From Bacteroidota bacterium (GTDB lineage Bacteria > Bacteroidota > Bacteroidia > Sphingobacteriales > Sphingobacteriaceae): a stretch of DNA of 64,000 nt. The notes under the pieces were generated by a model. The model worked only from the letters and a program-made list of their open reading frames with translations. It did no database searches and was not told the origin of the DNA. Below, in pieces: positions 18,154 to 27,488 of this stretch. Position 1 is the first letter of the stretch, and each line of letters starts with the position of its first letter. A program made the position numbers and the translations under genes. Location of the stretch: assembly GCA_023427985.1 (NCBI GenBank), contig JAEYZM010000022.1, positions 1 to 64,000 on the forward strand, in the 5' to 3' direction.

Positions 18154-18513
18154 TTATGATTTGTAATAATCTTCAAAATAATCGACGATTAACTTTTTTA
18201 ATAGGGCCTCTTGTTCAAGAAAAGAATATGGCGGAATCTTTTTTATTAATTTCCAATGTGGCCATCCATCCTGATCTACACCTTCCAATTCATAAAATCC
18301 CATTTCACTCAACAATCGACATGTAGCGATATGCATTAGCTCTTCTTTTTGTCTCTTTGAGAACTTCTTTGGTCCTTTTCCTAACTCTTGCACACCAATT
18401 AAAAAGAGCATAATCTTTACATCTACTTCATCGGTATCGAACTCTTTTTTAATTATACTAGAAAGGTTTTTCCAATCTTCGTTTATTTTTTTAACGTCTA
18501 AACTTAATGTCAT
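18154..18513 (-). CDS. Conserved small protein, function unknown
   Basis: A 119-residue soluble protein with no signal peptide and mainly predicted alpha-helix (for example KINEDWKNLSSIIKKEF, SKRQKEELMHIATCRLLSEMGF). A characteristic stretch is GVDQDGWPHWKLIKKIPPYS. I do not recognise a named domain. Its ATG overlaps the mfd stop by ATGA (18510-18513), so it is translated with the transcription-repair coupling factor, and the cyclophilin gene follows after 33 bp. A role near Mfd is possible but only from position. Confidence 0.7.
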   Translation of the reverse strand: MTLSLDVKKINEDWKNLSSIIKKEFDTDEVDVKIMLFLIGVQELGKGPKKFSKRQKEELMHIATCRLLSEMGFYELEGVDQDGWPHWKLIKKIPPYSFLEQEALLKKLIVDYFEDYYKS

Positions 18514-21500
18514 GCTTCTAATAATTCTTTTTTACCTATCATTTCATTTAATAATGCAATGGCATGAGCAACTGAATTCACATTTTCAAATATCATTAAC
18601 AAACTTGTTTTTCCTTCTTTCATTTTCACACCTCGAGGATACTTTTGTACAAATTGTAAAATAGATTTAAATAATTCCGACTCGTAAAAACCTGAGTTGG
18701 GATTTGAAGGAAAATTGCCCCTTAATATATTGTTTTTTAATGTTAACTTCTCGAATCCTATTTCTTTCGCTAACCATTGCAATTTTACTGCATTTAGTAA
18801 TTCCTTTACAGGTCTTGGGACTGGTCCAAATCGGTCTCTTAATTCGTTTTCAAAATGTAAAAGTCCTTCTTCTGTTTCAACTTTATTTAATTCAGTATAT
18901 AAATTTAATCGCTCCGCAATATTTGTTACATATTCATCTGGTATGAGTAATTCTTGATCGGTATCTATCTGACAAAAATTTACATGTGGCCTTGCAGGTT
19001 GATCTTTAAATACTTCATTAAATTCTTCATCTTTTAGTTCTAATATTGCCTCATCTAAAATTTTGTGATACAATTCGAAACCAATTTCTGCTATAAATCC
19101 ACTTTGTTCGGCACCCAATAAATTTCCTGCACCTCTAATATCTAAGTCACGCATAGCAACGTGAAAACCACTACCTAAATCTGAGAATTCTTCAATTGCA
19201 CTTAATCTTTTTCTTGCTTCAGGGGTGAGTACTGATAATGCTGGGCTTAATAAATAACAGAATGCTTTTTTGTTAGATCTTCCAACCCTTCCTCTCATCT
19301 GATGCAAATCACTAAGACCAAAATTCTGTGCGTTATTGATAATGATTGTATTTGCGTTAGAAATATCGAGACCTGATTCAATGATAGTTGTTGCAACGAG
19401 TACATCGTATTCATTACTCATGAATTTTAACATCACATCTTCTAATGCATCACCATCCAATTGCCCGTGTCCAATTCCAACGCGCACTCCCGGACATATT
19501 TTCTGAATCATTCCAGCAACTTGAGCAATATCTTGAACTCTGTTGTGAATAAAGAACACTTGTCCTCCTCTTTCGATTTCAAATTCTATTGCCTCCTTAA
19601 TAATTTTCTCATTGAAGACATGTAGTTCTGTAGTCACAGGTTGCCTGTTGGGTGGAGGAGTATTTATGATGGATAAATCTCTTGCACCCATTAAAGAAAA
19701 ATGTAATGTTCTTGGAATTGGTGTTGCAGTTAAAGTAAGTGTGTCGATGTTTGCTCTAAATTGTTTTAATTTCTCTTTGGTACTTACACCGAATTTTTGT
19801 TCTTCATCAATTATCATTAATCCCAAGTCCTTAAACTTAACATCTTTGCTTACTATTCTATGAGTGCCAATTAAGATATCAACTTTACCTTCTGCTGTTC
19901 TTTGAAGAATTTCTTTGATTTGTTTATTGGTTTTAAATCGGCTGATGTATTCAACATTACAAGGGAATTCTTTTAATCGATCTTTAAAAGTTTTGAAATG
20001 TTGCATTGCAAGGATGGTTGTAGGAACTAGGATTGCTACTTGTTTACTATCGTTCACTGCTTTAAACGCCGCACGTACTGCTACTTCTGTTTTTCCAAAA
20101 CCTACATCCCCACATACCAATCGATCCATTGGATGCGGACTTTCCATATCCTTTTTTATATCTGCAGTTGCTCGTATTTGGTCGGGAGTATCCTCATACA
20201 TAAAAGAAGCTTCCAATTCAGTTTGTAAATAGGTATCTGGTGAGAATGCGTTACCCTTCTGAGCTTTTCTTACTGCATATAATTTAATTAAATCACGTGC
20301 AATGTCTTTAACTTTTTTTTTAGTATTCTTTTTTAACTTTTCCCAAGCATCGCTACCTAGCTTATGCATTTTTGGAACAGTACCATCCTTACCAGTATAC
20401 TTAGAGATTCTGTTGAGTGAATTGATATTAACATACAACAAATCATTGTCGGCATACACCAATCGTATCGCTTCTTGTAATTTTCCATTCACCTCCATTT
20501 TTTCTAAGCCTGCATACTTTCCAATTCCATGGTCAATATGCACCACAAAGTCGCCAGGTTTTAATTCGCGTAATTCCTTTAAAGTTAATGCTTGAGATTT
20601 AGAGTAATTCTTATGGACTTTATATTTATAATATCGATCAAAAATTTGATGATCGGTTAAGCATGCTAATTTTGTTTCATCGTCTATAAAACCTTCCCGA
20701 ATAGATAAGTGAATAGGACTGAATTCTACTTTTTTCGATGCATCACCCGATTGAACATAAATATCTTCAAAAATAGAATACAGACGCTCTATCTGCTTCG
20801 TCTGTTCTGCAAAAATTAAATTTTGAATTTTCTCCGATTCATTTTTTTTCAAATTATGAATCAGTAAATTAAAATCCTTATTGAACGAAGGTTGTGGTCT
20901 TACATTAAATTGAATTGTTACATCAGCCGAATAATAAAATTGTTTACCAAACTCAACGATGTTGAATTGTTTTATAATAGAATTAAATTCGGTAGAAGTA
21001 TGAAAAACAATTTCTGGGTCGATGTATTCTGGATGTAGATTTTTATCTTCTTGACTTAATCCCTTGTAGATTTGTATAGCTTTTTCTTTTCCTTGATCCA
21101 ATACATCGAAACAAAACTGAACATCTTTCAACCAAACACTAGTATTCGAATCAACATAGTTTAATAATGAAGACTGATGATTGGCTAGTTTTTGAGATTG
21201 AATGTTTGGGATGATAGATAATTCAGACACACTTTCCACCGATAATTGATTTTCGATATCGAAGGTTCTAATCGATTCAACTCGATCTGCAAAAAACTCT
21301 ATACGATAAGGTAAATCGTGAGAGTAGGAATAAATATCTACAATACCACCTCGGATTGAAAACTGCCCTGCTTCATATACGAAGTCAACTCTTTCAAATT
21401 CATACTCTGTTAAGAATTCATTAATAGCATCAATGGAACATTTCTCATTTAGCTTTAGTTCCATTGTATGTTTCTCTAAAGAGTTTTTGTCCATTACCTT

Positions 21501-21893
21501 TTCGGCAATAGCTTCGGGGTATGTAACAATTATTTTCCCGAACTCTGAATCGTGTTTTAACTCGTTTAAAACTTCTGCTCTTTGCAGTACAGCTTGTTTA
21601 TCGATATTTGTTATATCGAAAGCTTTTCTATACGATGATGGGAAAAGCAATATTTTTTTATCACTTAGATTTTCTAAATCATTCTGAAAATAAATTGCTT
21701 CTTCACGATCGGAAAGGACAAAGAGCTGACTTTGCTTTTGTAAAAAATACAAAGCTAAACTAACAAAAGCATCCGATGAACCTACTAATCCCTTAAGCTG
21801 AATATGACTGTGTTTATTCGAGTTTAGTGTATTTGCAATACTTGAAATACGTTCATCGGTTTTGTAATACTGAAAAATATCTTTAATATTCAA
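18510..21893 (-). CDS. mfd: Transcription-repair coupling factor
   Basis: Removes RNA polymerase stalled at lesions and recruits UvrA. The 1127-residue protein has the UvrB-like N-terminal region (GLVGSSDAFV, EFERVDFVYEAGQFSIRGGIVDIY), the RNAP-interaction/tudor part (LKPGDFVVHIDHGIGKYAGL near residue 450), and a complete RecG-like helicase: RLVCGDVGFGKTEVA (Walker A) near 592, DEEQKFGV near 690 (DEEQ box), TLTATPIPRTL near 715 and the QMRGRVGRS motif near 865, ending with the C-terminal TRCF domain. The start is TTG (complement of 21891-21893); the frame has a stop three codons upstream, so no earlier start exists. First gene of a six-gene run. Confidence 0.96.
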   Translation of the reverse strand: MNIKDIFQYYKTDERISSIANTLNSNKHSHIQLKGLVGSSDAFVSLALYFLQKQSQLFVLSDREEAIYFQNDLENLSDKKILLFPSSYRKAFDITNIDKQAVLQRAEVLNELKHDSEFGKIIVTYPEAIAEKVMDKNSLEKHTMELKLNEKCSIDAINEFLTEYEFERVDFVYEAGQFSIRGGIVDIYSYSHDLPYRIEFFADRVESIRTFDIENQLSVESVSELSIIPNIQSQKLANHQSSLLNYVDSNTSVWLKDVQFCFDVLDQGKEKAIQIYKGLSQEDKNLHPEYIDPEIVFHTSTEFNSIIKQFNIVEFGKQFYYSADVTIQFNVRPQPSFNKDFNLLIHNLKKNESEKIQNLIFAEQTKQIERLYSIFEDIYVQSGDASKKVEFSPIHLSIREGFIDDETKLACLTDHQIFDRYYKYKVHKNYSKSQALTLKELRELKPGDFVVHIDHGIGKYAGLEKMEVNGKLQEAIRLVYADNDLLYVNINSLNRISKYTGKDGTVPKMHKLGSDAWEKLKKNTKKKVKDIARDLIKLYAVRKAQKGNAFSPDTYLQTELEASFMYEDTPDQIRATADIKKDMESPHPMDRLVCGDVGFGKTEVAVRAAFKAVNDSKQVAILVPTTILAMQHFKTFKDRLKEFPCNVEYISRFKTNKQIKEILQRTAEGKVDILIGTHRIVSKDVKFKDLGLMIIDEEQKFGVSTKEKLKQFRANIDTLTLTATPIPRTLHFSLMGARDLSIINTPPPNRQPVTTELHVFNEKIIKEAIEFEIERGGQVFFIHNRVQDIAQVAGMIQKICPGVRVGIGHGQLDGDALEDVMLKFMSNEYDVLVATTIIESGLDISNANTIIINNAQNFGLSDLHQMRGRVGRSNKKAFCYLLSPALSVLTPEARKRLSAIEEFSDLGSGFHVAMRDLDIRGAGNLLGAEQSGFIAEIGFELYHKILDEAILELKDEEFNEVFKDQPARPHVNFCQIDTDQELLIPDEYVTNIAERLNLYTELNKVETEEGLLHFENELRDRFGPVPRPVKELLNAVKLQWLAKEIGFEKLTLKNNILRGNFPSNPNSGFYESELFKSILQFVQKYPRGVKMKEGKTSLLMIFENVNSVAHAIALLNEMIGKKELLEA

Positions 21894-21900
21894 AACTCAA

Positions 21901-21908
21901 CAAATATA
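21901..21908 (-). promoter_or_regulatory. Possible -7 box of mfd, near-leaderless
   Basis: TATATTTG on the minus strand matches TAnnTTTG and ends only 7 nt before the TTG start of mfd. If used, the transcript would have almost no 5' leader. No TTTG is seen at the -33 distance, so confidence is low. Confidence 0.35.
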
Positions 21909-21968
21909 AGGCTTTTAAGCGTAATTGATAACAGAAAAAGACCTTAAATGTTATGCAAATATTAGATT

Positions 21969-22376
21969 TTATTTAAATTTTCTAATCCAAAGAAAATAGC
22001 TAACATGTGCTATGGGCATACTAATTGTCCCTAAAATGAAAAAGAGGTAAGCTACACGTGCTGCAGTTGAACTAAAGGACATAAGACCGCTTATAAACAT
22101 TATTATGGAAAATAAATACATGTTTCTAGAAATTTTACCAATGCTAAATTGATTGGTATAATCGTCTTGATCGTAATTCTTTTTAGGTCTAATTATTGTA
22201 AATACAATTACTGCTATGAAGTTTGTAAATGATACAATCCAGAGACTATTGGCATAGATAGCCGACATTTCCTTATTCCAATTATAGGATTGAATTAAGT
22301 AGGCAATTACAGACATTAAAATCGCAATAACAATTAATCGGATAATAACCCAGCGATGTACTTCAAATAGGTTCAT
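21969..22376 (-). CDS. Small four-helix membrane protein, function unknown
   Basis: A 135-residue protein with four hydrophobic segments at roughly residues 10-30, 42-60, 85-105 and 112-130, and a short charged loop (RPKKNYDQDDY) between helices 2 and 3. I do not recognise a family. It begins one base after the stop of the NadR-type kinase and is therefore probably the last gene of the transcript LamG protein - pnuC - kinase - this gene. A link to nicotinamide riboside uptake is suggested only by position. Confidence 0.7.
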   Translation of the reverse strand: MNLFEVHRWVIIRLIVIAILMSVIAYLIQSYNWNKEMSAIYANSLWIVSFTNFIAVIVFTIIRPKKNYDQDDYTNQFSIGKISRNMYLFSIIMFISGLMSFSSTAARVAYLFFILGTISMPIAHVSYFLWIRKFK

Positions 22377-22377
22377 G

Positions 22378-22905
22378 TTATAATTTAAAATAGGATTGTA
22401 TGGCTTGTATAGCGTTCTGGACTCTTTCTTCTGCTACTCCTTTAACAATTGTGAAAGGAGCTTGTTTATCCTTCAACAAACTTAAATATAAATTAAAGAA
22501 ATATTCTCGTTTATCGGGAAAATTTCTCAAAGGATCGTCTTGCCAAGGAAGATCATTATTTGTAAGTAAATAAAAGTCATAATGTCTGTTCTGAAATTCA
22601 TATTCTACAATATCAGGACAATAATTAAATACATATTCACACCAAACTTTTACTGTTACAATAGTTGTGTCGCAAATCAGAATATTTTTATTTTCGAATA
22701 AGCTTTTTTTGAAAATTGAACGTTCTAAATTAAGCTGTCCCTGAAATATATTCAATTCATCTTCTAATGTACAATCATGCGCTAAATTTTCACAATAAGT
22801 TCTAGAAAATTCAGGTACCCAATGGGCGTTGAAATGTATTGCTAATGCTTTGCTTAATTCCGATTTACCAGTAGACTCAGGGCCTATTATTGCGATTTTA
22901 TACAT
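22378..22905 (-). CDS. NadR-type ribosylnicotinamide kinase, P-loop ATPase
   Basis: Probably phosphorylates imported nicotinamide riboside to nicotinamide mononucleotide. The 175-residue protein contains only the kinase part of NadR: Walker A IGPESTGKSEL at residues 6-16, WVPEFSRTYCEN, CDTTIVTVKVWCEYVF with the Walker B-like Asp, and the LLTNNDLPWQDDPLRN lid. The HTH and adenylyltransferase domains of enterobacterial NadR are absent. It overlaps pnuC by 8 bp, which supports joint function. nadD at 11293 and the usual nadE elsewhere would serve the other branch. Confidence 0.88.
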   Translation of the reverse strand: MYKIAIIGPESTGKSELSKALAIHFNAHWVPEFSRTYCENLAHDCTLEDELNIFQGQLNLERSIFKKSLFENKNILICDTTIVTVKVWCEYVFNYCPDIVEYEFQNRHYDFYLLTNNDLPWQDDPLRNFPDKREYFFNLYLSLLKDKQAPFTIVKGVAEERVQNAIQAIQSYFKL

Positions 22906-23458
22906 GAATATTTTTTCTCCATTTAATCAAGCCAAGAATTGCAAGACCCAGTAAAATTAAATATAAAATAGCAGTTAATTCAGCTGATTTTAAAAGATAT
23001 AATAGGATATAGGCAAAGTTTATAATTATCCATAAGTACCAATTTTCCAGAAACAATTTTGCGGAAAGTATGGTCGTAATTATGCTTGCACTAAATAAAA
23101 CACTATCGAAGTATGCATAATCGGCATTCGTAAATGTTCTAAACAAGTAACCTGTAATAAAGCCAAGAATTAATATAGATATAACACTTAAAAATAATTT
23201 TTTAAAGCCAAGTATTTTAATTTTTAATTGGTCGTTATTTTCATTTGAAATTTTTGACCAATTATACCATCCATAACACGAAGATGCAATAAAGAATAGT
23301 TGTAGCAATGCATCGGCATAAAGTCTTATTTCATAAAAGAATAATGAATAAGCGCCCGCGCTGAAGATGTTAATAGGCCACGCATAAATTTTTTTTTCGG
23401 CAGATAGATAAATACCAATTACTGCCGAAATAAAACCAATAATTTCAATGATTTCCAC
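22898..23458 (-). CDS. pnuC: Nicotinamide riboside transporter PnuC
   Basis: Imports nicotinamide riboside by facilitated diffusion, trapped by the kinase encoded next. The 186-residue protein has about seven hydrophobic segments and the family motif region AWPINIFSAGAYSLFFYEIRLYADALLQLFF, with WYNW after helix 3. The start is GTG (complement of 23456-23458), which overlaps the stop of the upstream LamG gene as TAGTG, so translation is probably coupled. It overlaps the kinase gene by 8 bp. Confidence 0.92.
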   Translation of the reverse strand: MEIIEIIGFISAVIGIYLSAEKKIYAWPINIFSAGAYSLFFYEIRLYADALLQLFFIASSCYGWYNWSKISNENNDQLKIKILGFKKLFLSVISILILGFITGYLFRTFTNADYAYFDSVLFSASIITTILSAKLFLENWYLWIIINFAYILLYLLKSAELTAILYLILLGLAILGLIKWRKNIHV

Positions 23459-24531
23459 TAATGTATTATAATTTTTTTAACCTCAATTTTCTGGTTAAAA
23501 TTATCATAAATATTTAGAAAATAAATACCTGGAGGCCACATTGAAGCCTCTATATTAGTAGTTTTTGCAAGCACGAGACTTGAATGAAGTAACATACCAT
23601 TAGACGAAGTAATTTCATACTTATAATTTTCCATCGTATTAAATTGACCATTATCTATAATTATAAATTCTGTTACTGGATTTGGATAAACTTTGATCGT
23701 ATTTATGATAGTACTAGGATTTGTTGAACTAAAAACATCTATGATTAAAGTATCATTAACAGAAACATAAACAGTATCATAATATGTAATTGTATCTACG
23801 ATTGTTAAATAAGTAGTATCTGCAACAGTTATCGTATCATATGTAGTTATAATATTATTAAAATCACAAGTTGATTCTTGAATATTGGCAAGTTGAGTGC
23901 TGTCGAGCGCATAGTTGTAAATACTTAAATCGTCGACGATTCCTTTATAATTGTTTGAAAAAGATCTAGATCTATTACTGCCGAAAACCATACCACCATA
24001 TCCATCAATTGAATGTGTATTAGTTGAATTTACTGACCCTATTAACGAATTATTAATGTATAATTTATATACTGAATTTTCGTAAGTGATGCTAATTTTT
24101 AGCCAGGTTTCTTTAGGGATAAATGTGCTAATCGGATTAGAATTACCTCCATAGAATTGCAACCTGTTTTTATTTAGATGTCTGTTTAGTTGTAGATAAA
24201 TCATACCATGATTTAAACTGCCATTATCGATGGTAAGCAAATACACATCTGTAGTTACTGTATCTAAATACGTCCAAAAGTTAATTGTTTTAGCAGGAAG
24301 ATCATAGCTATTGGGTATAGAGATATAACTATTTGAAGCATTAAATCTTAAACTAGAACCTGGTTGATTAAATCTATTGGTATCTGTAATTACGGCACCT
24401 GTTATGCTTCCATTAACATTGCCTATAAAACTCAAAACATCCCCATCAAATTTATAATACCCTACTATATTTTGTGAATATGAAGTTATTGAGAGCGTTA
24501 TAAATAAAAGCAAGAATATAATTTTTTTCAT
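23458..24531 (-). CDS. Secreted LamG-domain protein with T9SS sorting domain
   Basis: A 357-residue surface protein. It has a signal peptide (residues 1-19, ending SYSQ), a LamG/concanavalin-like lectin domain at about 20-215 (YYKFDGDV ... IVDDLSIYNYALD), a low-complexity linker rich in DTI, DTT and DTV repeats at about 230-262, and a type A T9SS C-terminal domain (VYPNPVTEFIIIDNG ... PPGIYFLNIY ... KIIIH). Such proteins are exported by T9SS and anchored or released. It is in the same transcript as pnuC (TAGTG overlap), an odd partnership. The ligand is unknown. Confidence 0.88.
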   Translation of the reverse strand: MKKIIFLLLFITLSITSYSQNIVGYYKFDGDVLSFIGNVNGSITGAVITDTNRFNQPGSSLRFNASNSYISIPNSYDLPAKTINFWTYLDTVTTDVYLLTIDNGSLNHGMIYLQLNRHLNKNRLQFYGGNSNPISTFIPKETWLKISITYENSVYKLYINNSLIGSVNSTNTHSIDGYGGMVFGSNRSRSFSNNYKGIVDDLSIYNYALDSTQLANIQESTCDFNNIITTYDTITVADTTYLTIVDTITYYDTVYVSVNDTLIIDVFSSTNPSTIINTIKVYPNPVTEFIIIDNGQFNTMENYKYEITSSNGMLLHSSLVLAKTTNIEASMWPPGIYFLNIYDNFNQKIEVKKIIIH

Positions 24532-24599
24532 ATATCAAATTTTAATCAATGTAGGAATAATATTCTTGCTTTTCTATTTTTAATATAATTGAAAACCAA

Positions 24600-27413
24600 T
24601 TACTTACTTAAGTACATCGACTTTTCTTTGTAAAGCTGACGGAAATAAGGATCTTCCAAATCTTTGATAAATAAGATTGCTTCACCAGTTGACTTCATTT
24701 CTGGACCTAATTCTTTTTTCACTTCTGGGAATTTGTGGAAAGAGAAGACAGGTTCTTTGATAGCAAATCCTTCTAGTTTACGAACAATGTTAAAGTCTTT
24801 TAATTTTTTAGCACCCAACATTACTTTAGTTGCAATATTGATGTATGGAACATCGTATGCTTTTGCAATGAATGGTACTGTGCGCGATGCTCTTGGGTTT
24901 GCTTCAATCACATAAACTTTTTCATTTTTGATTGCAAACTGAATGTTTAATAGACCACGCACGTTTAATGCCTTCGCTAATTTATGCGTATACTCTTCCA
25001 TTTGCTTGATCACATTTTCAGACAAATTGAAAGGTGGTAATACCGCACTTGAATCGCCAGAGTGAATACCTGCTGGCTCTATGTGTTCCATTAATCCTAC
25101 AATATGAACATCCTCTCCATCGCAAATTGAATCCGATTCTGATTCTTCTGCTCTATCTAAGAAATGGTCAATCAAAATTCTATTTCCTGGAATATCGCGA
25201 AGCAATTTAACTACTGCATTTTCTAATTCTTCATTGTTGATCACAATGCTCATACCTTGTCCACCCAATACATAGCTAGGTCTAACAAGCACAGGATAAC
25301 CCACTTCATTTGCAACTTTCAATGCTTCTTCTGCACTTTCAGCCACACCGTATTTTGGATATGGAATATCTAAGTCGCGTAGTAAGTCTGAGAACCTACC
25401 ACGATCTTCCGCGATGTCCATATTGTCGAAACTTGTACCAATAATTTTGATGCCGTGTTTGTGTAATAACTCCGCCATTTTCAATGCAGTTTGTCCGCCT
25501 AATTGAACAATCACTCCTTCTGGTTTTTCTAAGTCAATAATTTCACGAACATGCTCCCAGAATACAGGTTCAAAATATAATTTATCGGCCATGTTAAAGT
25601 CGGTCGATACAGTTTCAGGATTACAGTTAATCATGATGGCTTCGTATCCCGATTCTTTCGCCGCTATTAATCCGTGTACGCAAGAGTAATCGAATTCAAT
25701 ACCTTGACCAATTCTATTTGGTCCAGAACCTAATACTATGATTTTCTTTTTATCAGTTACTATCGATTCATTCTCACCTTCAAAAGTTGAGTAATAATAT
25801 GGAGTTTGTGCTGGGAATTCCGCTGCGCAAGTATCTACCATTTTATATACTCTTCGCATACCTAAAGATTTTCTCTTCTCATACACTTCATCTTCTGTAA
25901 CCCCTAATAGGTAAGCAATCTGTGCATCAGAGAAACCTTTTTGTTTTGCGTTGAATAAAATTTCTGTCGGTAAATTATGCAATGAATATCGTTTAACCTC
26001 TAGTTCGATGTTTACCAACTCATTTATTTGCATCAAGAACCAACGATCAATTTTTGTAGCTTTTTGTACCGATGTTACCGGCACACCTAAGCTTAAAGCA
26101 TCGCGCACATGGAATAATCTATCCCAGCTTGCATGCTCTAAATTTTTCATGATCTCTTCTAGATTTCTATTCTGACGACCATCTGCACCTAATCCAATTC
26201 TATTGATTTCTAATGACTGACATGCTTTTTGTAAAGCTTCGTTGAAACTTCTACCGATGGCCATTACTTCACCCACCGATTTCATTTGCAATCCTAGCTC
26301 TCTATTTGCGCCTTTGAATTTATCGAAATTCCAACGAGGAATTTTTACAATCACATAATCCAAAGAAGGTTCAAAGTATGCCGATGTAGTTTTTGTAATT
26401 TGATTTTCTATTTCATCTAAATTATAACCGATGGCTAACTTCGCTGCAATTTTTGCAATTGGATAACCGGTAGCTTTAGATGCTAAAGCCGATGAACGCG
26501 ATACACGTGGGTTAATTTCAATGGCAATGATTTCTTCATTCTCTGGATTCACTGAGAATTGTACGTTACAACCACCAGCAAAATCACCAATAGCACGCAT
26601 CATTTTTATAGCCTGATTACGCATCTCTTGGTAGCATCGGTCCGAAAGTGTCATCGCTGGAGCAACTGTAATTGAATCGCCCGTATGAATACCCATAGGG
26701 TCAAAGTTTTCAATTGAACAGATGATGATCACGTTATCGTTATTATCTCTCAACAATTCCAACTCGTATTCTTTCCAACCTAAAACTGCTTGTTCTACTA
26801 ATACTTCGTGTGTTGGTGATGCTTGCAAACCGTGATTCAATGCGGCATCAATTTCATTTTTTGTATGTACGAATCCACCTCCGTAACCACCTAATGTATA
26901 CGATGGACGAATTACCAATGGATAACCTATTTCTTGTGCTGCTTCTTTACCTTCTAAAAATGAATTGGCGATTCTCGATTTCGCGATACCCACACCAATT
27001 TCAATCATCAACTTTCTAAATTCCTCTCTATTCTCCGTTTTCTCTATCGCATCAATCGCAACACCTCTAATCTTTACTCCATATTTTTTCCAAATACCTC
27101 TTTCATCTGCTTCTTTTGCAAGGTTCAATGCGGTTTGACCGCCCATTGTAGGAATCACTGCATCGATCTTACGCTCTTGAAGAATTTTTTCAATAGACTC
27201 GCAAGTCAAAGGAAGCAAATAAACATGGTCTGCAATCACATTATCGGTCATAATGGTTGCTGGATTCGAATTAATAATAGAAACCTCAATGCCCTCTTCT
27301 TTCAAAGAAAGTGCGGCTTGAGAACCTGAATAATCGAATTCACACGCTTGACCAATAATAATTGGACCTGAACCGATGATTAAAACTGATTTTATGGAAG
27401 TATCTTTTGGCAT
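24600..27413 (-). CDS. carB: Carbamoyl-phosphate synthase large subunit, short form
   Basis: Makes carbamoyl phosphate for arginine and pyrimidine synthesis with ammonia from CarA. The 937-residue protein has both ATP-grasp halves: the first with IGSGPIIIGQACEFDYSG and RPSYTLGGYGGG near 170, the second with GSGPNRIGQGIEFDYSC near 565 and RPSYVLGGQGMS near 715. It ends (YKEKSMYLSK) directly after the second ATP-grasp, so the C-terminal MGS-like allosteric domain of about 135 residues found in enterobacterial CarB is absent, as in other Bacteroidota. carA is not adjacent. A good promoter lies at 27436-27466. Confidence 0.96.
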   Translation of the reverse strand: MPKDTSIKSVLIIGSGPIIIGQACEFDYSGSQAALSLKEEGIEVSIINSNPATIMTDNVIADHVYLLPLTCESIEKILQERKIDAVIPTMGGQTALNLAKEADERGIWKKYGVKIRGVAIDAIEKTENREEFRKLMIEIGVGIAKSRIANSFLEGKEAAQEIGYPLVIRPSYTLGGYGGGFVHTKNEIDAALNHGLQASPTHEVLVEQAVLGWKEYELELLRDNNDNVIIICSIENFDPMGIHTGDSITVAPAMTLSDRCYQEMRNQAIKMMRAIGDFAGGCNVQFSVNPENEEIIAIEINPRVSRSSALASKATGYPIAKIAAKLAIGYNLDEIENQITKTTSAYFEPSLDYVIVKIPRWNFDKFKGANRELGLQMKSVGEVMAIGRSFNEALQKACQSLEINRIGLGADGRQNRNLEEIMKNLEHASWDRLFHVRDALSLGVPVTSVQKATKIDRWFLMQINELVNIELEVKRYSLHNLPTEILFNAKQKGFSDAQIAYLLGVTEDEVYEKRKSLGMRRVYKMVDTCAAEFPAQTPYYYSTFEGENESIVTDKKKIIVLGSGPNRIGQGIEFDYSCVHGLIAAKESGYEAIMINCNPETVSTDFNMADKLYFEPVFWEHVREIIDLEKPEGVIVQLGGQTALKMAELLHKHGIKIIGTSFDNMDIAEDRGRFSDLLRDLDIPYPKYGVAESAEEALKVANEVGYPVLVRPSYVLGGQGMSIVINNEELENAVVKLLRDIPGNRILIDHFLDRAEESESDSICDGEDVHIVGLMEHIEPAGIHSGDSSAVLPPFNLSENVIKQMEEYTHKLAKALNVRGLLNIQFAIKNEKVYVIEANPRASRTVPFIAKAYDVPYINIATKVMLGAKKLKDFNIVRKLEGFAIKEPVFSFHKFPEVKKELGPEMKSTGEAILFIKDLEDPYFRQLYKEKSMYLSK

Positions 27414-27435
27414 AAAGTGGAGGCTTAAAATTGGG

Positions 27436-27466
27436 CAAAGGTATTGTTTTATGCCTTAATATCAAA
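27436..27466 (-). promoter_or_regulatory. Bacteroidota-type promoter of carB
   Basis: On the minus strand TTTG (complement of 27463-27466) and TACCTTTG (complement of 27436-27443) are 19 nt apart, an excellent match to the TTTG / TAnnTTTG consensus. The expected start near 27430 leaves a leader of about 17 nt before the carB ATG. Confidence 0.7.
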
Positions 27467-27488
27467 AGAAATGAAATATTTATACAAA

